From positions 1 to 64,000 of the forward strand of contig JBHJHE010000014.1 in NCBI GenBank assembly GCA_050331095.1: 64,000 nt of DNA, written 5' to 3'. The position numbers and the translations under genes were made by a program. Below are positions 7,376 through 14,518 of this stretch, one piece after another. Each line of letters starts with the position of its first letter. The first letter of the stretch is position 1. The notes beneath the pieces were generated by a model, which worked only from the letters and a program-made list of their open reading frames with translations, did not search any database and had not been told where the DNA came from. This DNA is from MED-G105 sp050331095 (GTDB lineage Bacteria > Pseudomonadota > Alphaproteobacteria > Caulobacterales > Parvularculaceae).

Positions 7376-10120
7376 ATGACGACGATTACCCCGGCATTGG
7401 TCGCCGAACACGGCCTCAGCGACGAGGAGTACGCGCGCATCGAGCGCGAGATCGGCCGCGCGCCGAGCCTTCTTGAGCTCGGCGTCTTCTCCGTGATGTG
7501 GTCGGAGCATTGCTCCTATAAGAGTTCGCGCCGCCACCTGAAGAAACTGCCCACCGCCGCCCCTTGGGTCGTCTACGGCCCCGGAGAGAACGCCGGCGTC
7601 ATCGACATCGGACCCGACGCGGACGGCGCGCCGCTCGTCGCCGTCTTCAAGATGGAGAGCCACAACCACCCGTCCTACATCGAGCCTTACCAGGGCGCGG
7701 CGACGGGCGTCGGCGGCATCATGCGCGACGTCTTCACCATGGGCGCGCGTCCGGTGGCGCTGATGAACGCCCTGCGGTTCGGCTCCCTCGACCATCTGAA
7801 GACCCGCCACCTCCTCGGCGGCGTCGTCGCGGGCATCGGCGGCTACGGCAATTGCGTCGGCGTGCCGACCGTCGGCGGCGAGACGAATTTCGACGCGCGT
7901 TACGACGGCAACATTCTCGTCAACGCCATGTGCGTCGGGATCGCGGAGAAAGCCAAGATCTTCACCGCCGCGGCCCGCGGCGCCGGCAAGCCCGTCGTCT
8001 ATGTCGGCGCGAAAACGGGCCGCGACGGCATCCACGGCGCGCCCATGGCGTCGGCGGAGTTCAGCGAGGCGACCGAAGAAAAGCGCTCGACGGTGCAGGT
8101 CGGCGATCCCTTCACCGAGAAGCTTCTGATCGAGGCGTGCCTCGAACTGATGCGCTCCGACGCCATCGTCGCGATCCAGGACATGGGCGCTGCGGGCCTG
8201 ACGTCGTCGTCGGTGGAGATGGCCGCCAAAGGCGGCGGCGGCATCGAGCTCGTCCTCGACGACGTGCCCCAGCGCGAGACGGGCATGACCGCCTACGAGA
8301 TGATGCTGTCGGAGAGCCAGGAGCGCATGCTGATGGTTCTGCGTCCCGGCGAAGAAGACGCGGCGAAGGCGATCTTCGACAAATGGGAGCTCGACTTCGC
8401 GGTCATCGGCGAGACGATCGACGCCAAACGCTTCATCGTGAAGCACAAAGGCGAGACCGAGGCCGACCTGCCGCTCGCGGCCCTCGCCGACGGCGCGCCG
8501 GAGTACGACCGCCCGACGGCGCCTGCGCCGGCTCCGGCGCCGCTCGAAGATCCGAAACGCGCCGTCCGCGAAGCGATGATCCGCCTGCGCGCGCCGGACA
8601 AATCGGAAGACGAGATGCGCGCGCTCGCCGAGGCGCTGATCGACGATCGCGGCGCAGGCGCCGACGTCGACGCGGCGGGCTTCAGCGCCGGACGGGGCGC
8701 GGCGAAGATCTATGTTCGGACCAAGCCGGGCGCCACGGCGACGCTCGACGGCCTCGTCGAGGCGGCGGGCAACCTCAAGACCGCGGGCGTCGTCGAGGCC
8801 TCCGACGTCGAGACGTTCGAGGCCGAGATCGACCTCGCCGACGCGCCGGGCGCGATGTCGCCCCTGACCGCGCTCGCGGCGCTGATGGCGACGCCGGACC
8901 TGTGCTCCCGCGAATGGATCTGGGAGCAGTACGACTGGGCCGTCATGGCCGACACGGCGATCGGCCCCGGCGGCGACGCGGCGCTCGTGCGCGTACACGG
9001 AACGAACCGCGCCCTCGCGATTTCGACGGACGCGACGCCGCGCTATCTCGCCGCCGACGCCAGGGAAGGCGCGAAACAGGCCGTCGCCGAGACGTACAGA
9101 AACATTTGCGCCGTCGGCGCCGCGCCCCTTGCGATCACCAACTGCCTCAATTTCGGCAATCCGGAACGGCCGGACATCATGGCCCAGTTCGTCGCGGCGA
9201 TCGACGGGATCTCCGAGGCCTGCCAGGCGCTCGACTATCCGGTCGTCTCCGGCAACGTGTCGCTCTACAACGAGACCGAGGGCCGGGCGATCCCGCCGAC
9301 GCCGGCCATCGGCGGCGTCGGCGTCCTCGACGACGCGGGCCGAGCGGCGCGCGTCGGCGGCGCGTTCGCCGGCGACGAGCTTGTCGCTATCGGCGTCACC
9401 CGCGGGCATCTCGGCCGGTCGCTTTACCTGCGCGATCTTTTCGGCCGCGACGACGGGCCGCCGCCGCCGGTCGATCTCGGGGCCGAGCGCCGCAACGGCG
9501 AACTCGTCCGCAAACTGATCGCCGAGGGGCTCGTCACCGCGTGCCACGACGTCGCCGACGGCGGGCTTCTCGTCGCCGCCGCGGAGATGGCGCTCGGGAG
9601 CGGCGAGGGCCTGGAGCTGAAGACGCCCGTAAAGGCCCGGCGCGCCGCCTTCTGGTTCGGCGAGGACCAGGCGCGTTACCTCGTCGCCGTCGCTCCGGGC
9701 GGCGCCGACACCTTGATGCTGAAGGCGGCGATGGCCGGCGTCCAGGCGGCGCGGCTCGGCCGGTTCGGCGGACAGTTCCTGCGCCTCGACGAAAACGACG
9801 CCCTCGGCCTTTTCGATTTGTACGAACTTTGGTCGCGCCCTTTGCGCGACTTCATGGCCGCCCCCGGCGGCGAGGAGAGAAACCGCATGCCGATGACCGC
9901 CGACGCCATCAAATCCATGCTCGTCGAGGCGTTGCCCGACGCCGAGATCGAGATCGAGGACCTCGCCGGCGACGGCGACCATTACCGCGCCCGCATCGTC
10001 TCCTCGGCGTTCAACGGCAAGAACCGCGTCCAGCAGCACCAGCTCGTCTACCGCGCCCTCAAAGGCAAGATGGGCGGCGAGCTTCACGCCCTGGCGCTCG
10101 AGACCGAGGCGAAGGAATAG
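7376..10120 (+). CDS. purL: Phosphoribosylformylglycinamidine synthase subunit PurL, with an internal insertion and fused in frame to BolA
   Basis: A 914-residue protein. Residues 1 to about 837 are PurL, which amidates FGAR to FGAM with ATP in purine synthesis. Visible are SVMWSEHCSYKSSRRHLK, MESHNHPSYIEPYQGAATG and GGETNFD, then TPDLCSREWIWEQYD and the second repeat ending FMAAPGG. Between YDRPTAPAPAPAP (about residue 380) and the TPDLCS region (about 500) lie roughly 105 extra residues not usual in bacterial PurL. They include AKIYVRTKPGATATLDG. After PurL there is no stop: ten linker codons lead directly into a complete BolA domain. Ordinary alphaproteobacterial PurL is about 740 residues. 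Confidence 0.9.
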   Translation: MTTITPALVAEHGLSDEEYARIEREIGRAPSLLELGVFSVMWSEHCSYKSSRRHLKKLPTAAPWVVYGPGENAGVIDIGPDADGAPLVAVFKMESHNHPSYIEPYQGAATGVGGIMRDVFTMGARPVALMNALRFGSLDHLKTRHLLGGVVAGIGGYGNCVGVPTVGGETNFDARYDGNILVNAMCVGIAEKAKIFTAAARGAGKPVVYVGAKTGRDGIHGAPMASAEFSEATEEKRSTVQVGDPFTEKLLIEACLELMRSDAIVAIQDMGAAGLTSSSVEMAAKGGGGIELVLDDVPQRETGMTAYEMMLSESQERMLMVLRPGEEDAAKAIFDKWELDFAVIGETIDAKRFIVKHKGETEADLPLAALADGAPEYDRPTAPAPAPAPLEDPKRAVREAMIRLRAPDKSEDEMRALAEALIDDRGAGADVDAAGFSAGRGAAKIYVRTKPGATATLDGLVEAAGNLKTAGVVEASDVETFEAEIDLADAPGAMSPLTALAALMATPDLCSREWIWEQYDWAVMADTAIGPGGDAALVRVHGTNRALAISTDATPRYLAADAREGAKQAVAETYRNICAVGAAPLAITNCLNFGNPERPDIMAQFVAAIDGISEACQALDYPVVSGNVSLYNETEGRAIPPTPAIGGVGVLDDAGRAARVGGAFAGDELVAIGVTRGHLGRSLYLRDLFGRDDGPPPPVDLGAERRNGELVRKLIAEGLVTACHDVADGGLLVAAAEMALGSGEGLELKTPVKARRAAFWFGEDQARYLVAVAPGGADTLMLKAAMAGVQAARLGRFGGQFLRLDENDALGLFDLYELWSRPLRDFMAAPGGEERNRMPMTADAIKSMLVEALPDAEIEIEDLAGDGDHYRARIVSSAFNGKNRVQQHQLVYRALKGKMGGELHALALETEAKE
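9887..10120 (+). CDS. bolA: BolA family protein, 3' domain of the purL reading frame with its own ribosome binding site
   Basis: A 77-residue BolA-like domain: MPMTADAIKSMLVEALPDAE, then DLAGDGDHYRARIVSS, NRVQQHQLVYRALKG and GGELHALAL. BolA proteins pair with CGFS monothiol glutaredoxins in iron-sulfur handling, and a CGFS glutaredoxin gene lies 0.9 kb downstream, the usual alphaproteobacterial arrangement. The domain is in frame with purL, with no intervening stop. It also keeps its own GAGGAGAG at 9872-9879, seven bases before its ATG at 9887. Both a PurL-BolA fusion and free BolA could therefore be made. Confidence 0.8.
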   Translation: MPMTADAIKSMLVEALPDAEIEIEDLAGDGDHYRARIVSSAFNGKNRVQQHQLVYRALKGKMGGELHALALETEAKE

Positions 10121-10641
10121 CCGCGCCCGATCGGCCGATCGTCCTGACGCTCCAGATCGACGGCGCGAGCGACGCCGTCTTTCAGGAGTTGCGCGAGCGC
10201 TGGTTTCCGCCGGCGCTCAACAAAGTCCCCGCCCATCTGACTCTCTTTCACCATCTGCCGGGCCATGAGGAGCGGCGGATCGTCGAGACCGTCGCCAACG
10301 CCGCGCCGGCCCCTTTCTGTCTGACGGTCGCCGGGCCGATGAAGCTCGGCCGCGGCGTCGCCCTTAGGATCGAGAGCCCGGCGCTCCTCGACTTGCGCGC
10401 CGAGCTCGCCCGAGCCTTCAAGCCTTGGCTCACGCGTCAGGACCGCGAGCCGTTCCGGCCCCACGTGACGATCCAGAACAAGGCCCGACGCGAGGAGGCG
10501 CGGGGCCTCTACGATCACCTTGAGCGAACGTTCGCGCCGTTCGCGGCGACGGCCGAGGGCGTTCAGCTCTGGCGCTATCTCGGCGGACCCTGGGCCCCGC
10601 TCGGCGCCGTCGCCTATCCGCCAGCCCCGCGCCTCGACTGA
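10117..10641 (+). CDS. 2H phosphoesterase / 2'-5' RNA ligase superfamily protein, apparently with an ATA start
   Basis: About 174 residues with the two histidine motifs of the 2H phosphoesterase family, HLTLFHHLP near residue 43 and RPHVTIQNK near 115. Such proteins act on 2'-5' or cyclic phosphodiester bonds, and the exact substrate is unknown. The frame has no ATG, GTG or TTG before the conserved N terminus (PIVLTLQIDGASDAVF). The best candidate is an ATA at 10117, overlapping the purL TAG as ATAG, seven bases after a GAGG. A CTG at 10144 would cut into the conserved beta strand. The coding frame is certain; the start is not. Confidence 0.75.
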   Translation: MAAPDRPIVLTLQIDGASDAVFQELRERWFPPALNKVPAHLTLFHHLPGHEERRIVETVANAAPAPFCLTVAGPMKLGRGVALRIESPALLDLRAELARAFKPWLTRQDREPFRPHVTIQNKARREEARGLYDHLERTFAPFAATAEGVQLWRYLGGPWAPLGAVAYPPAPRLD

Positions 10642-10668
10642 GGATCGCCGGCGAAGGGGGCCCGGGCC

Positions 10669-10845
10669 ATGAAATCCATCTACGAACGGCGGGCGGACAC
10701 CTGCGAGCGGATCTTCATCGGCCTGGCGCTCGCCGCCGCTGTTGGCGATTTCGGCTTCGACATCCGCGTGTTTTATGTCCTCATCGCCGTGCTTACATAT
10801 GCGGCTTCAGAGTGGTTCGCGACGAAAGGCGACGTCGATGACTGA
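10669..10845 (+). CDS. Small predicted membrane protein
   Basis: A 58-residue protein starting MKSIYERRADTCERIFIGLA, with one or two hydrophobic stretches (IFIGLALAAAVGDFGF and FYVLIAVLTYAASEW). A GGGGG tract upstream of the ATG may serve as ribosome binding site. Its last bases overlap the next small gene by eight, so the two are probably translated together. No recognised family. It sits between the 2H phosphoesterase gene and grxD, all on one strand. Confidence 0.6.
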   Translation: MKSIYERRADTCERIFIGLALAAAVGDFGFDIRVFYVLIAVLTYAASEWFATKGDVDD

Positions 10846-10963
10846 TCGGGAAGCGCTGATTTTCCTCGCCATGGCGGCGCTGTTCGTCGCCGGCCTCGTT
10901 CTGCGCACGCTTTACGAGGACCGGCGCAAGCGCGAGCGGCGCGGCGATCCCGGCGCGCCTTGA
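10838..10963 (+). CDS. Small single-span membrane protein
   Basis: A 41-residue protein, MTDREALIFLAMAALFVAGL and then VLRTLYEDRRKRERRG. It has one hydrophobic helix followed by a strongly basic tail, which suggests an N-out, C-in orientation. It overlaps the preceding small gene by eight bases. No homologue is recognised. Codon use resembles the neighbours, which supports it being a gene, but at this length the evidence is modest. Confidence 0.5.
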   Translation: MTDREALIFLAMAALFVAGLVLRTLYEDRRKRERRGDPGAP

Positions 10964-11015
10964 CGCGGCCCGACGCCGCGCTTAGCTCGCGAACGACGCC
11001 ACAGGACGGAACGCC

Positions 11016-11351
11016 ATGAGCGACAACGCCGCGCAAGACGCGATCAAAGCCCAAATCGACGCCAACGACGTGATGCTCTTCATGAAGGGCACGCCGCAAT
11101 TCCCGCAGTGCGGGTTTTCGTCCGCCGTCGTGCAAATCCTCACCTATGTCGGCGCCGAGTTCGGCTCGACGAACGTCCTTGAGGACGACGACGTCCGCCA
11201 GGGCATCAAAGACTTCTCTGACTGGCCGACGATCCCGCAGCTCTACGTCAAGGGCGAGTTCGTCGGCGGCTGCGACATCGTCAAGGACATGTTCGAGAAG
11301 GGCGAACTGCGCCCGTTCCTCGAACAAAAAGGCGTGACGCTCGCCGCTTAG
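11016..11351 (+). CDS. grxD: Monothiol glutaredoxin, Grx4/Grx5 type
   Basis: A 111-residue monothiol glutaredoxin with the CGFS active site (FPQCGFSSAVVQIL) near residue 33, MLFMKGTPQFP before it, WPTIPQLYVKGEFVGGCDI for glutathione binding, and DIVKDMFEKGEL near the end. These proteins carry [2Fe-2S] clusters, usually in complex with BolA proteins. The bolA domain upstream in the purL frame fits that partnership. The start ATG at 11016 gives the full family length. Confidence 0.95.
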   Translation: MSDNAAQDAIKAQIDANDVMLFMKGTPQFPQCGFSSAVVQILTYVGAEFGSTNVLEDDDVRQGIKDFSDWPTIPQLYVKGEFVGGCDIVKDMFEKGELRPFLEQKGVTLAA

Positions 11352-11360
11352 CGACAGGGG

Positions 11361-11385
11361 GCGACGCTCAAAAAAGGAGCGTCGC
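11361..11385. terminator. Stem-loop downstream of grxD, possible terminator
   Basis: GCGACGCTC and GAGCGTCGC form a 9 bp perfect stem around a short A-rich loop, directly after the grxD stop. There is no T run after the stem on the plus strand, so it may stabilise mRNA or act only weakly as a terminator. Confidence 0.4.
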
Positions 11386-11458
11386 TCAAAACCCGCGGGC
11401 GCGGTCCACCCGCGCGACGCCCCATGTAAGGGGTGTCCAAACAAGCCCGCCATGCGGC

Positions 11459-11971
11459 CTATCCGGCGAAGTAGCCGGCGCCAGGACGCCATGGGATGTC
11501 CGTCGCGCCGTAGTCGATCCCCATCGAGTGCAATGCGCTCGTCACCTGACTGCGGTGGTGGGTCTGGTGGTTGAAGAGCTGCGCCACCATCACCCAGCGC
11601 GGGATAGCGGGCAAATCGTCCCCTTGCGGATCGCGTTTGGTCGTTTTGTCGGCCAGCCAGGCTTCGGTCCAGTCTCGGGCGCCCGCGGCTAGTTCATTAT
11701 CTTGCTCAATGCGGACGCGTTTCAGATCGTCCCAATCGGGCCATGCAGCACGGCCGGGCCGGCTCCGTTCCGGCAGCGCGCCATTCAGGAATGTCAGGAT
11801 GAAGCGATTGACCACGCAGATATGGTCAAGCGTGTCGTGGATCGATCCGAAAAACATTCCGCGATCGCGCTCGCGTTCTTCCGGCCCGATTTCGTCGCAA
11901 ATTCGATAGACGCCGTCGTTTTGCCAACGGGCGTAATTAGACATTTCTTCTATATAATCATTTGTGATCAT
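11459..11971 (-). CDS. DinB family protein
   Basis: A 170-residue four-helix DinB/YfiT-type putative metal enzyme. The metal-binding histidines appear in HDTLDHIC (near residue 45) and in FNHQTHHRSQV (near 135), as in the family. Members include bacillithiol and other thiol transferases as well as uncharacterised damage-inducible proteins, so the reaction is unknown. It overlaps the VOC gene by four bases (ATGA), forming a two-gene operon. Base composition is visibly less GC-rich than in the surrounding backbone, suggesting acquisition. Confidence 0.85.
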   Translation of the reverse strand: MITNDYIEEMSNYARWQNDGVYRICDEIGPEERERDRGMFFGSIHDTLDHICVVNRFILTFLNGALPERSRPGRAAWPDWDDLKRVRIEQDNELAAGARDWTEAWLADKTTKRDPQGDDLPAIPRWVMVAQLFNHQTHHRSQVTSALHSMGIDYGATDIPWRPGAGYFAG

Positions 11972-12351
11972 TGTTTTATTCGCCGTGCTTTTCCTTCGGC
12001 TTCGTCGGGTTGGGCGAGCACGACGAGATTCCCATCAGGATCGTGTAGACGAACCAGGCTCGTCGTCGTGGCGGCTTCGATTGGACCAGGGTTCAAGCCT
12101 AGCGCCTCGGTACGAGCATGTTCCGCTCTCAGATCGCTGACGATAACGGTGAGCGTGCCGCGTCCTGCATTGTCGGCGTTCTCAAAGAGCTGCAAACCCG
12201 CCGCCTTCTGGTGGCGCCATTCAGAAAGCCCCGCCATAGGCTCCGCGTCCGGCGCGCGCCCGAAAAACTTCTCGAACCACAATCGGCTCCCGCCAATATC
12301 GGAGCAACTGAGCTGGGCGAGGATGCGGTCAAACGATGGTGCTTTTGTCAT
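11968..12351 (-). CDS. VOC (glyoxalase/bleomycin resistance-like) family protein
   Basis: A 127-residue vicinal oxygen chelate protein. It starts MTKAPSFDRILAQLSCSDI, has LWFEKFFGRAP in the first half and LVRLHDPDGNLVVLAQP near the end, the typical last strand of glyoxalase-like folds. The substrate is unknown; family members handle lactoylglutathione, antibiotics or aromatic compounds. It is the first gene of a two-gene unit with dinB. The ~107 bp repeat begins about 14 bases upstream of the start codon, so the promoter probably lies inside or beyond the repeat. Confidence 0.82.
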   Translation of the reverse strand: MTKAPSFDRILAQLSCSDIGGSRLWFEKFFGRAPDAEPMAGLSEWRHQKAAGLQLFENADNAGRGTLTVIVSDLRAEHARTEALGLNPGPIEAATTTSLVRLHDPDGNLVVLAQPDEAEGKARRIKQ

Positions 12352-12364
12352 TCCGGTTCCAGTT

Positions 12365-12471
12365 TCTAGAGCGCCGGGCGTTCAGCTTGGATCGGGCGAA
12401 GATCGTCTCAGGCGCCCAAACCCTAGAATCTAGAGCATCCGACTGATTCAATCAAAAAACGGAATTCTCCA
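12365..12471 (+). repeat. Interspersed intergenic repeat, family 1, copy A
   Basis: About 107 bp, roughly 90 percent identical by eye to the inverted copy at 14411-14518, with a third copy at 61964-62104. It has two parts. The first runs from TAGAGCGCCGGGCGTTCAGC to TCAGGCGC, with imperfect inverted ends. The second, TCTAGAGCATCC to GATTCAATCA, forms a hairpin in the better preserved copies. The second part is eroded here. Together with copy B it frames the DUF4238 and RES-Xre genes. Confidence 0.85.
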
Positions 12472-12567
12472 AAGCGCGCGGCGATGCCTCCGCCTCGATT
12501 TCGAGAAATAAAACCGCGTATAAGGCTTGCCGCTACCAAGATGCTTTTCAGCGAACTCCAGATAGGG

Positions 12568-13032
12568 CTAGGGAGGCGGGCCGCTTTCTGCGATGACGAG
12601 TCCCTTCGCTAACGCCATTTGGTCAGTGATGAACTGCAACGGCAGGATCTGCAGAAACTCCGGCCGTAACCGCACTTCCGTTTCAAAAAATCGCTTCGTC
12701 CCAGCCACAAGCAGGGTTTGCGGCCCGATCGGCGAATAGACGCGGTTCAGAAATTCCGTATCTCTACCGTAGAGGGGCTTTCGATGAACTGCGGCCGCTG
12801 GCGTGTCGATTGACTTCGTCATGATTTCGGTCTCGACCGCTGACCGGTCCGAAATTTGCGGGCTATGCAGCGTGTAAAGATGATCTTCGCAGCCGATGGA
12901 TTTCGGGCTGCGCTGGGTGACCACAACACAATCATGGGGCTTCCAATAAACCGATGCCTTTTTCGTGTCGGGGTCGCGCCATGGGTTCATCAGGAATTGC
13001 GGCAAATAGTGGTGAGAAACAGGTTTCGACAT
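12568..13032 (-). CDS. DUF4238 family protein, possibly truncated
   Basis: The N terminus MSKPVSHHYLPQFLMNPWRD is the hallmark of DUF4238, a family of unknown function found mainly in variable regions of bacterial genomes. At 154 residues it is short for the family. The frame ends at a TAG (12568-12570), but the same frame continues 39 more sense codons (PYLEFAEKHLGSGKPYTRFY and so on) to a TGA at 12448-12450 inside repeat copy A. The stop may therefore be premature. It lies next to the RES-Xre module in the same orientation. Confidence 0.7.
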   Translation of the reverse strand: MSKPVSHHYLPQFLMNPWRDPDTKKASVYWKPHDCVVVTQRSPKSIGCEDHLYTLHSPQISDRSAVETEIMTKSIDTPAAAVHRKPLYGRDTEFLNRVYSPIGPQTLLVAGTKRFFETEVRLRPEFLQILPLQFITDQMALAKGLVIAESGPPP

Positions 13033-13082
13033 ATCAGAACTGAGATAAAATATTTCGCGGTACGGATGATAATCGGAGGACG

Positions 13083-13862
13083 TTAGCTGTTCTTGGCTGG
13101 CCGATCCCACGCCATGGCCGCCAAGCGCGGGTCGGCGGCGAAGACGCCGATGGCGAGGCTGATCCGTCCCGCGCCGAACTCTTCGATCGCGTGAACGCCT
13201 TGGGCGTTGAACCAGAGCTTCCACGAACGGTGCTGCGTCGGCCCCGTCGCGCCGAAAGCCGCGCAGGTCAGAAGCGCGCCATTAAGACGGGTCTCAGGGT
13301 CGCGCACCGACGCATAGAGAATAAGATCGATCCCTTCCTTCCGCGCCGCTTCTTCGAGAGCCTGGCAATCGTGATAATCCGTCGGCGACGTCCAAAGCTC
13401 GGCCGCCTCCAAAAATGGCGGCGCTGTCAAGTCGATCGCCGCCTTCGCATCGAGGACGACATCGAATAGCGTTTGCTCAGTGGGGTCTTTCGGGAAAGGC
13501 GTCGCTGGCGAGTCCGCGTAAAACAGAAGCAGGTGAAACGCCGTTTCAATGACGGCGGTCTCCGGCGCTAGCGAGGCGTAAAGCACCCCTGGCGTCGGTC
13601 CCGCTTTGCGAAACCGCGATCAATGCGGGTACAGACCATAACGGAAGGGCGTCATGTAGAGATAGTCAAGGCCGTCACATTCCGGTGGCGCCGACGGCTT
13701 GGTTTTTTCCAAGATGTCTTCGAGGATCGTTTGCTCGTCCAAACTGTCGACAAGCGGCAGCGTCGAGACAACGTGCTGGGCCTCGACGCATCGCCAAAAG
13801 GTTTTGGCGTATGGAGCGGTTTCAGAGCGGAGCGCGTCGCGCGTCCAAATAGGCAAGGCCAT
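13083..13862 (-). pseudogene. RES domain toxin, interrupted by an in-frame TGA
   Basis: RES toxins degrade NAD+ in the cell and are held by a cognate Xre/DUF2384 antitoxin. The N-terminal part (from 13862) has FWRCVEAQHVVSTLPLVDSL and PPECDGLDYLYMTPFRYG. A TGA at 13620-13622 falls exactly where the family has a glycine (usual YPxGSRFR). After it the frame resumes SRFRKAGPTPGVLYASLAPE, TAVIETAFHLLLFYADSPAT and the C-terminal core to 13083. One base change (GGA to TGA) would explain it. The first 41 bases overlap the end of the antitoxin gene, as is normal for these operons. The toxin is probably inactive unless the stop is an artefact. Confidence 0.85.
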
Positions 13863-14205
13863 TGGTCAGTCCCGAAACCGATTTCATGAGATCAATCGGC
13901 GCGCCGCCAAGGGCGGTGTTCGCCCCCCGCACCCAAGCGCGGCGCACGCCCGCGGCGCCGCCGGCGATGGCGTCGAGGGAGCGATAGTACCGCACGAAGA
14001 GCGCCCCCAGCTCGAACTCTTTCTTGGCCGGATCAAGGGTGTAGACGCCTTTGCGCATCCGGCTCACCGTTGGCGCGGAAACGCCAAGGACGGCGGCCAG
14101 ATCGCCGCCATTAAGGCCGAGCCCTTCCGCCGCGCGGACGACGGCCTTGGTGAGAACCGCGGCGCGATCATTGGCCGGGACCGGATTTCGGGCTGTCTGC
14201 GACAT
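13822..14205 (-). CDS. Xre-type antitoxin with DUF2384 domain (RES-Xre toxin-antitoxin system)
   Basis: A 127-residue antitoxin. The N-terminal helix-turn-helix is around LAAVLGVSAPTVSRMRKGVY. The C-terminal DUF2384 part, GALFVRYYRSLDAI through APIDLMKSVSGL, would insert into the toxin active site. It precedes and overlaps the RES gene by 41 bases. An AGGAGG stands just upstream of the ATG, inside a small palindrome (GGAGGTCTCC), and an AT-rich stretch at 14220-14260 is the likely promoter and autoregulatory site. Confidence 0.88.
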   Translation of the reverse strand: MSQTARNPVPANDRAAVLTKAVVRAAEGLGLNGGDLAAVLGVSAPTVSRMRKGVYTLDPAKKEFELGALFVRYYRSLDAIAGGAAGVRRAWVRGANTALGGAPIDLMKSVSGLTNGLAYLDARRAPL

Positions 14206-14378
14206 GGGAGACCTCCTTTCTTCAGAAACAAGATATGCAAGTTTTTTCTATGGAAATCAAGATGCGCTCCCACAGTTCGGAGCGGCAGCGCGGAGTTTAG
14301 CCCGATCGGTGGCCGCAAAGCCCTAGCGGTCTTTGGGAACTTCGGGTGCAAGAGCACGCACTCACCACAAAAATGCCG

Positions 14379-14397
14379 AAACGATCCCGTTTCGAGT
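14379..14397. other. Short inverted repeat upstream of the Xre antitoxin gene
   Basis: CGAAAC and GTTTCG flank a GATCCC loop, about 175 bases upstream of the antitoxin start and just inside repeat copy B. The rest of the 14206-14410 interval shows only an AT-rich promoter-like stretch and no convincing gene. Confidence 0.3.
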
Positions 14398-14410
14398 GAT
14401 CTGCTGAACA

Positions 14411-14518
14411 CCTAGAGCATGACGTTTTCTGATTGAATCAGTTGGATGCTCTAGATTCTAGGGTTTGAGCGCCTGAAACGGTCTTCGCCCGGTCCAAGCT
14501 GAACGCCCGGCGCTCTAG
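14411..14518 (-). repeat. Interspersed intergenic repeat, family 1, copy B (inverted relative to copy A)
   Basis: This copy keeps a clear hairpin. CTAGAGCAT pairs with ATGCTCTAG, and inside lies the palindrome CTGATTGAATCAG. The other half ends CGCCCGGCGCTCTAGGG. The TAG on the minus strand at 14515-14517, read at the element's outer edge, is the stop codon of the DNA ligase gene. Copies A and B are inverted with the same ends facing outward, enclosing 1.9 kb of accessory genes. Confidence 0.88.

Noticed and set aside
5585..10087. A 1500-codon open frame on the minus strand
   Set aside because: It lies antisense to the MpaB, gtrA and purL genes, is very rich in Arg and Asp, and has no recognisable motif. 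It is a by-product of high GC and codon bias.
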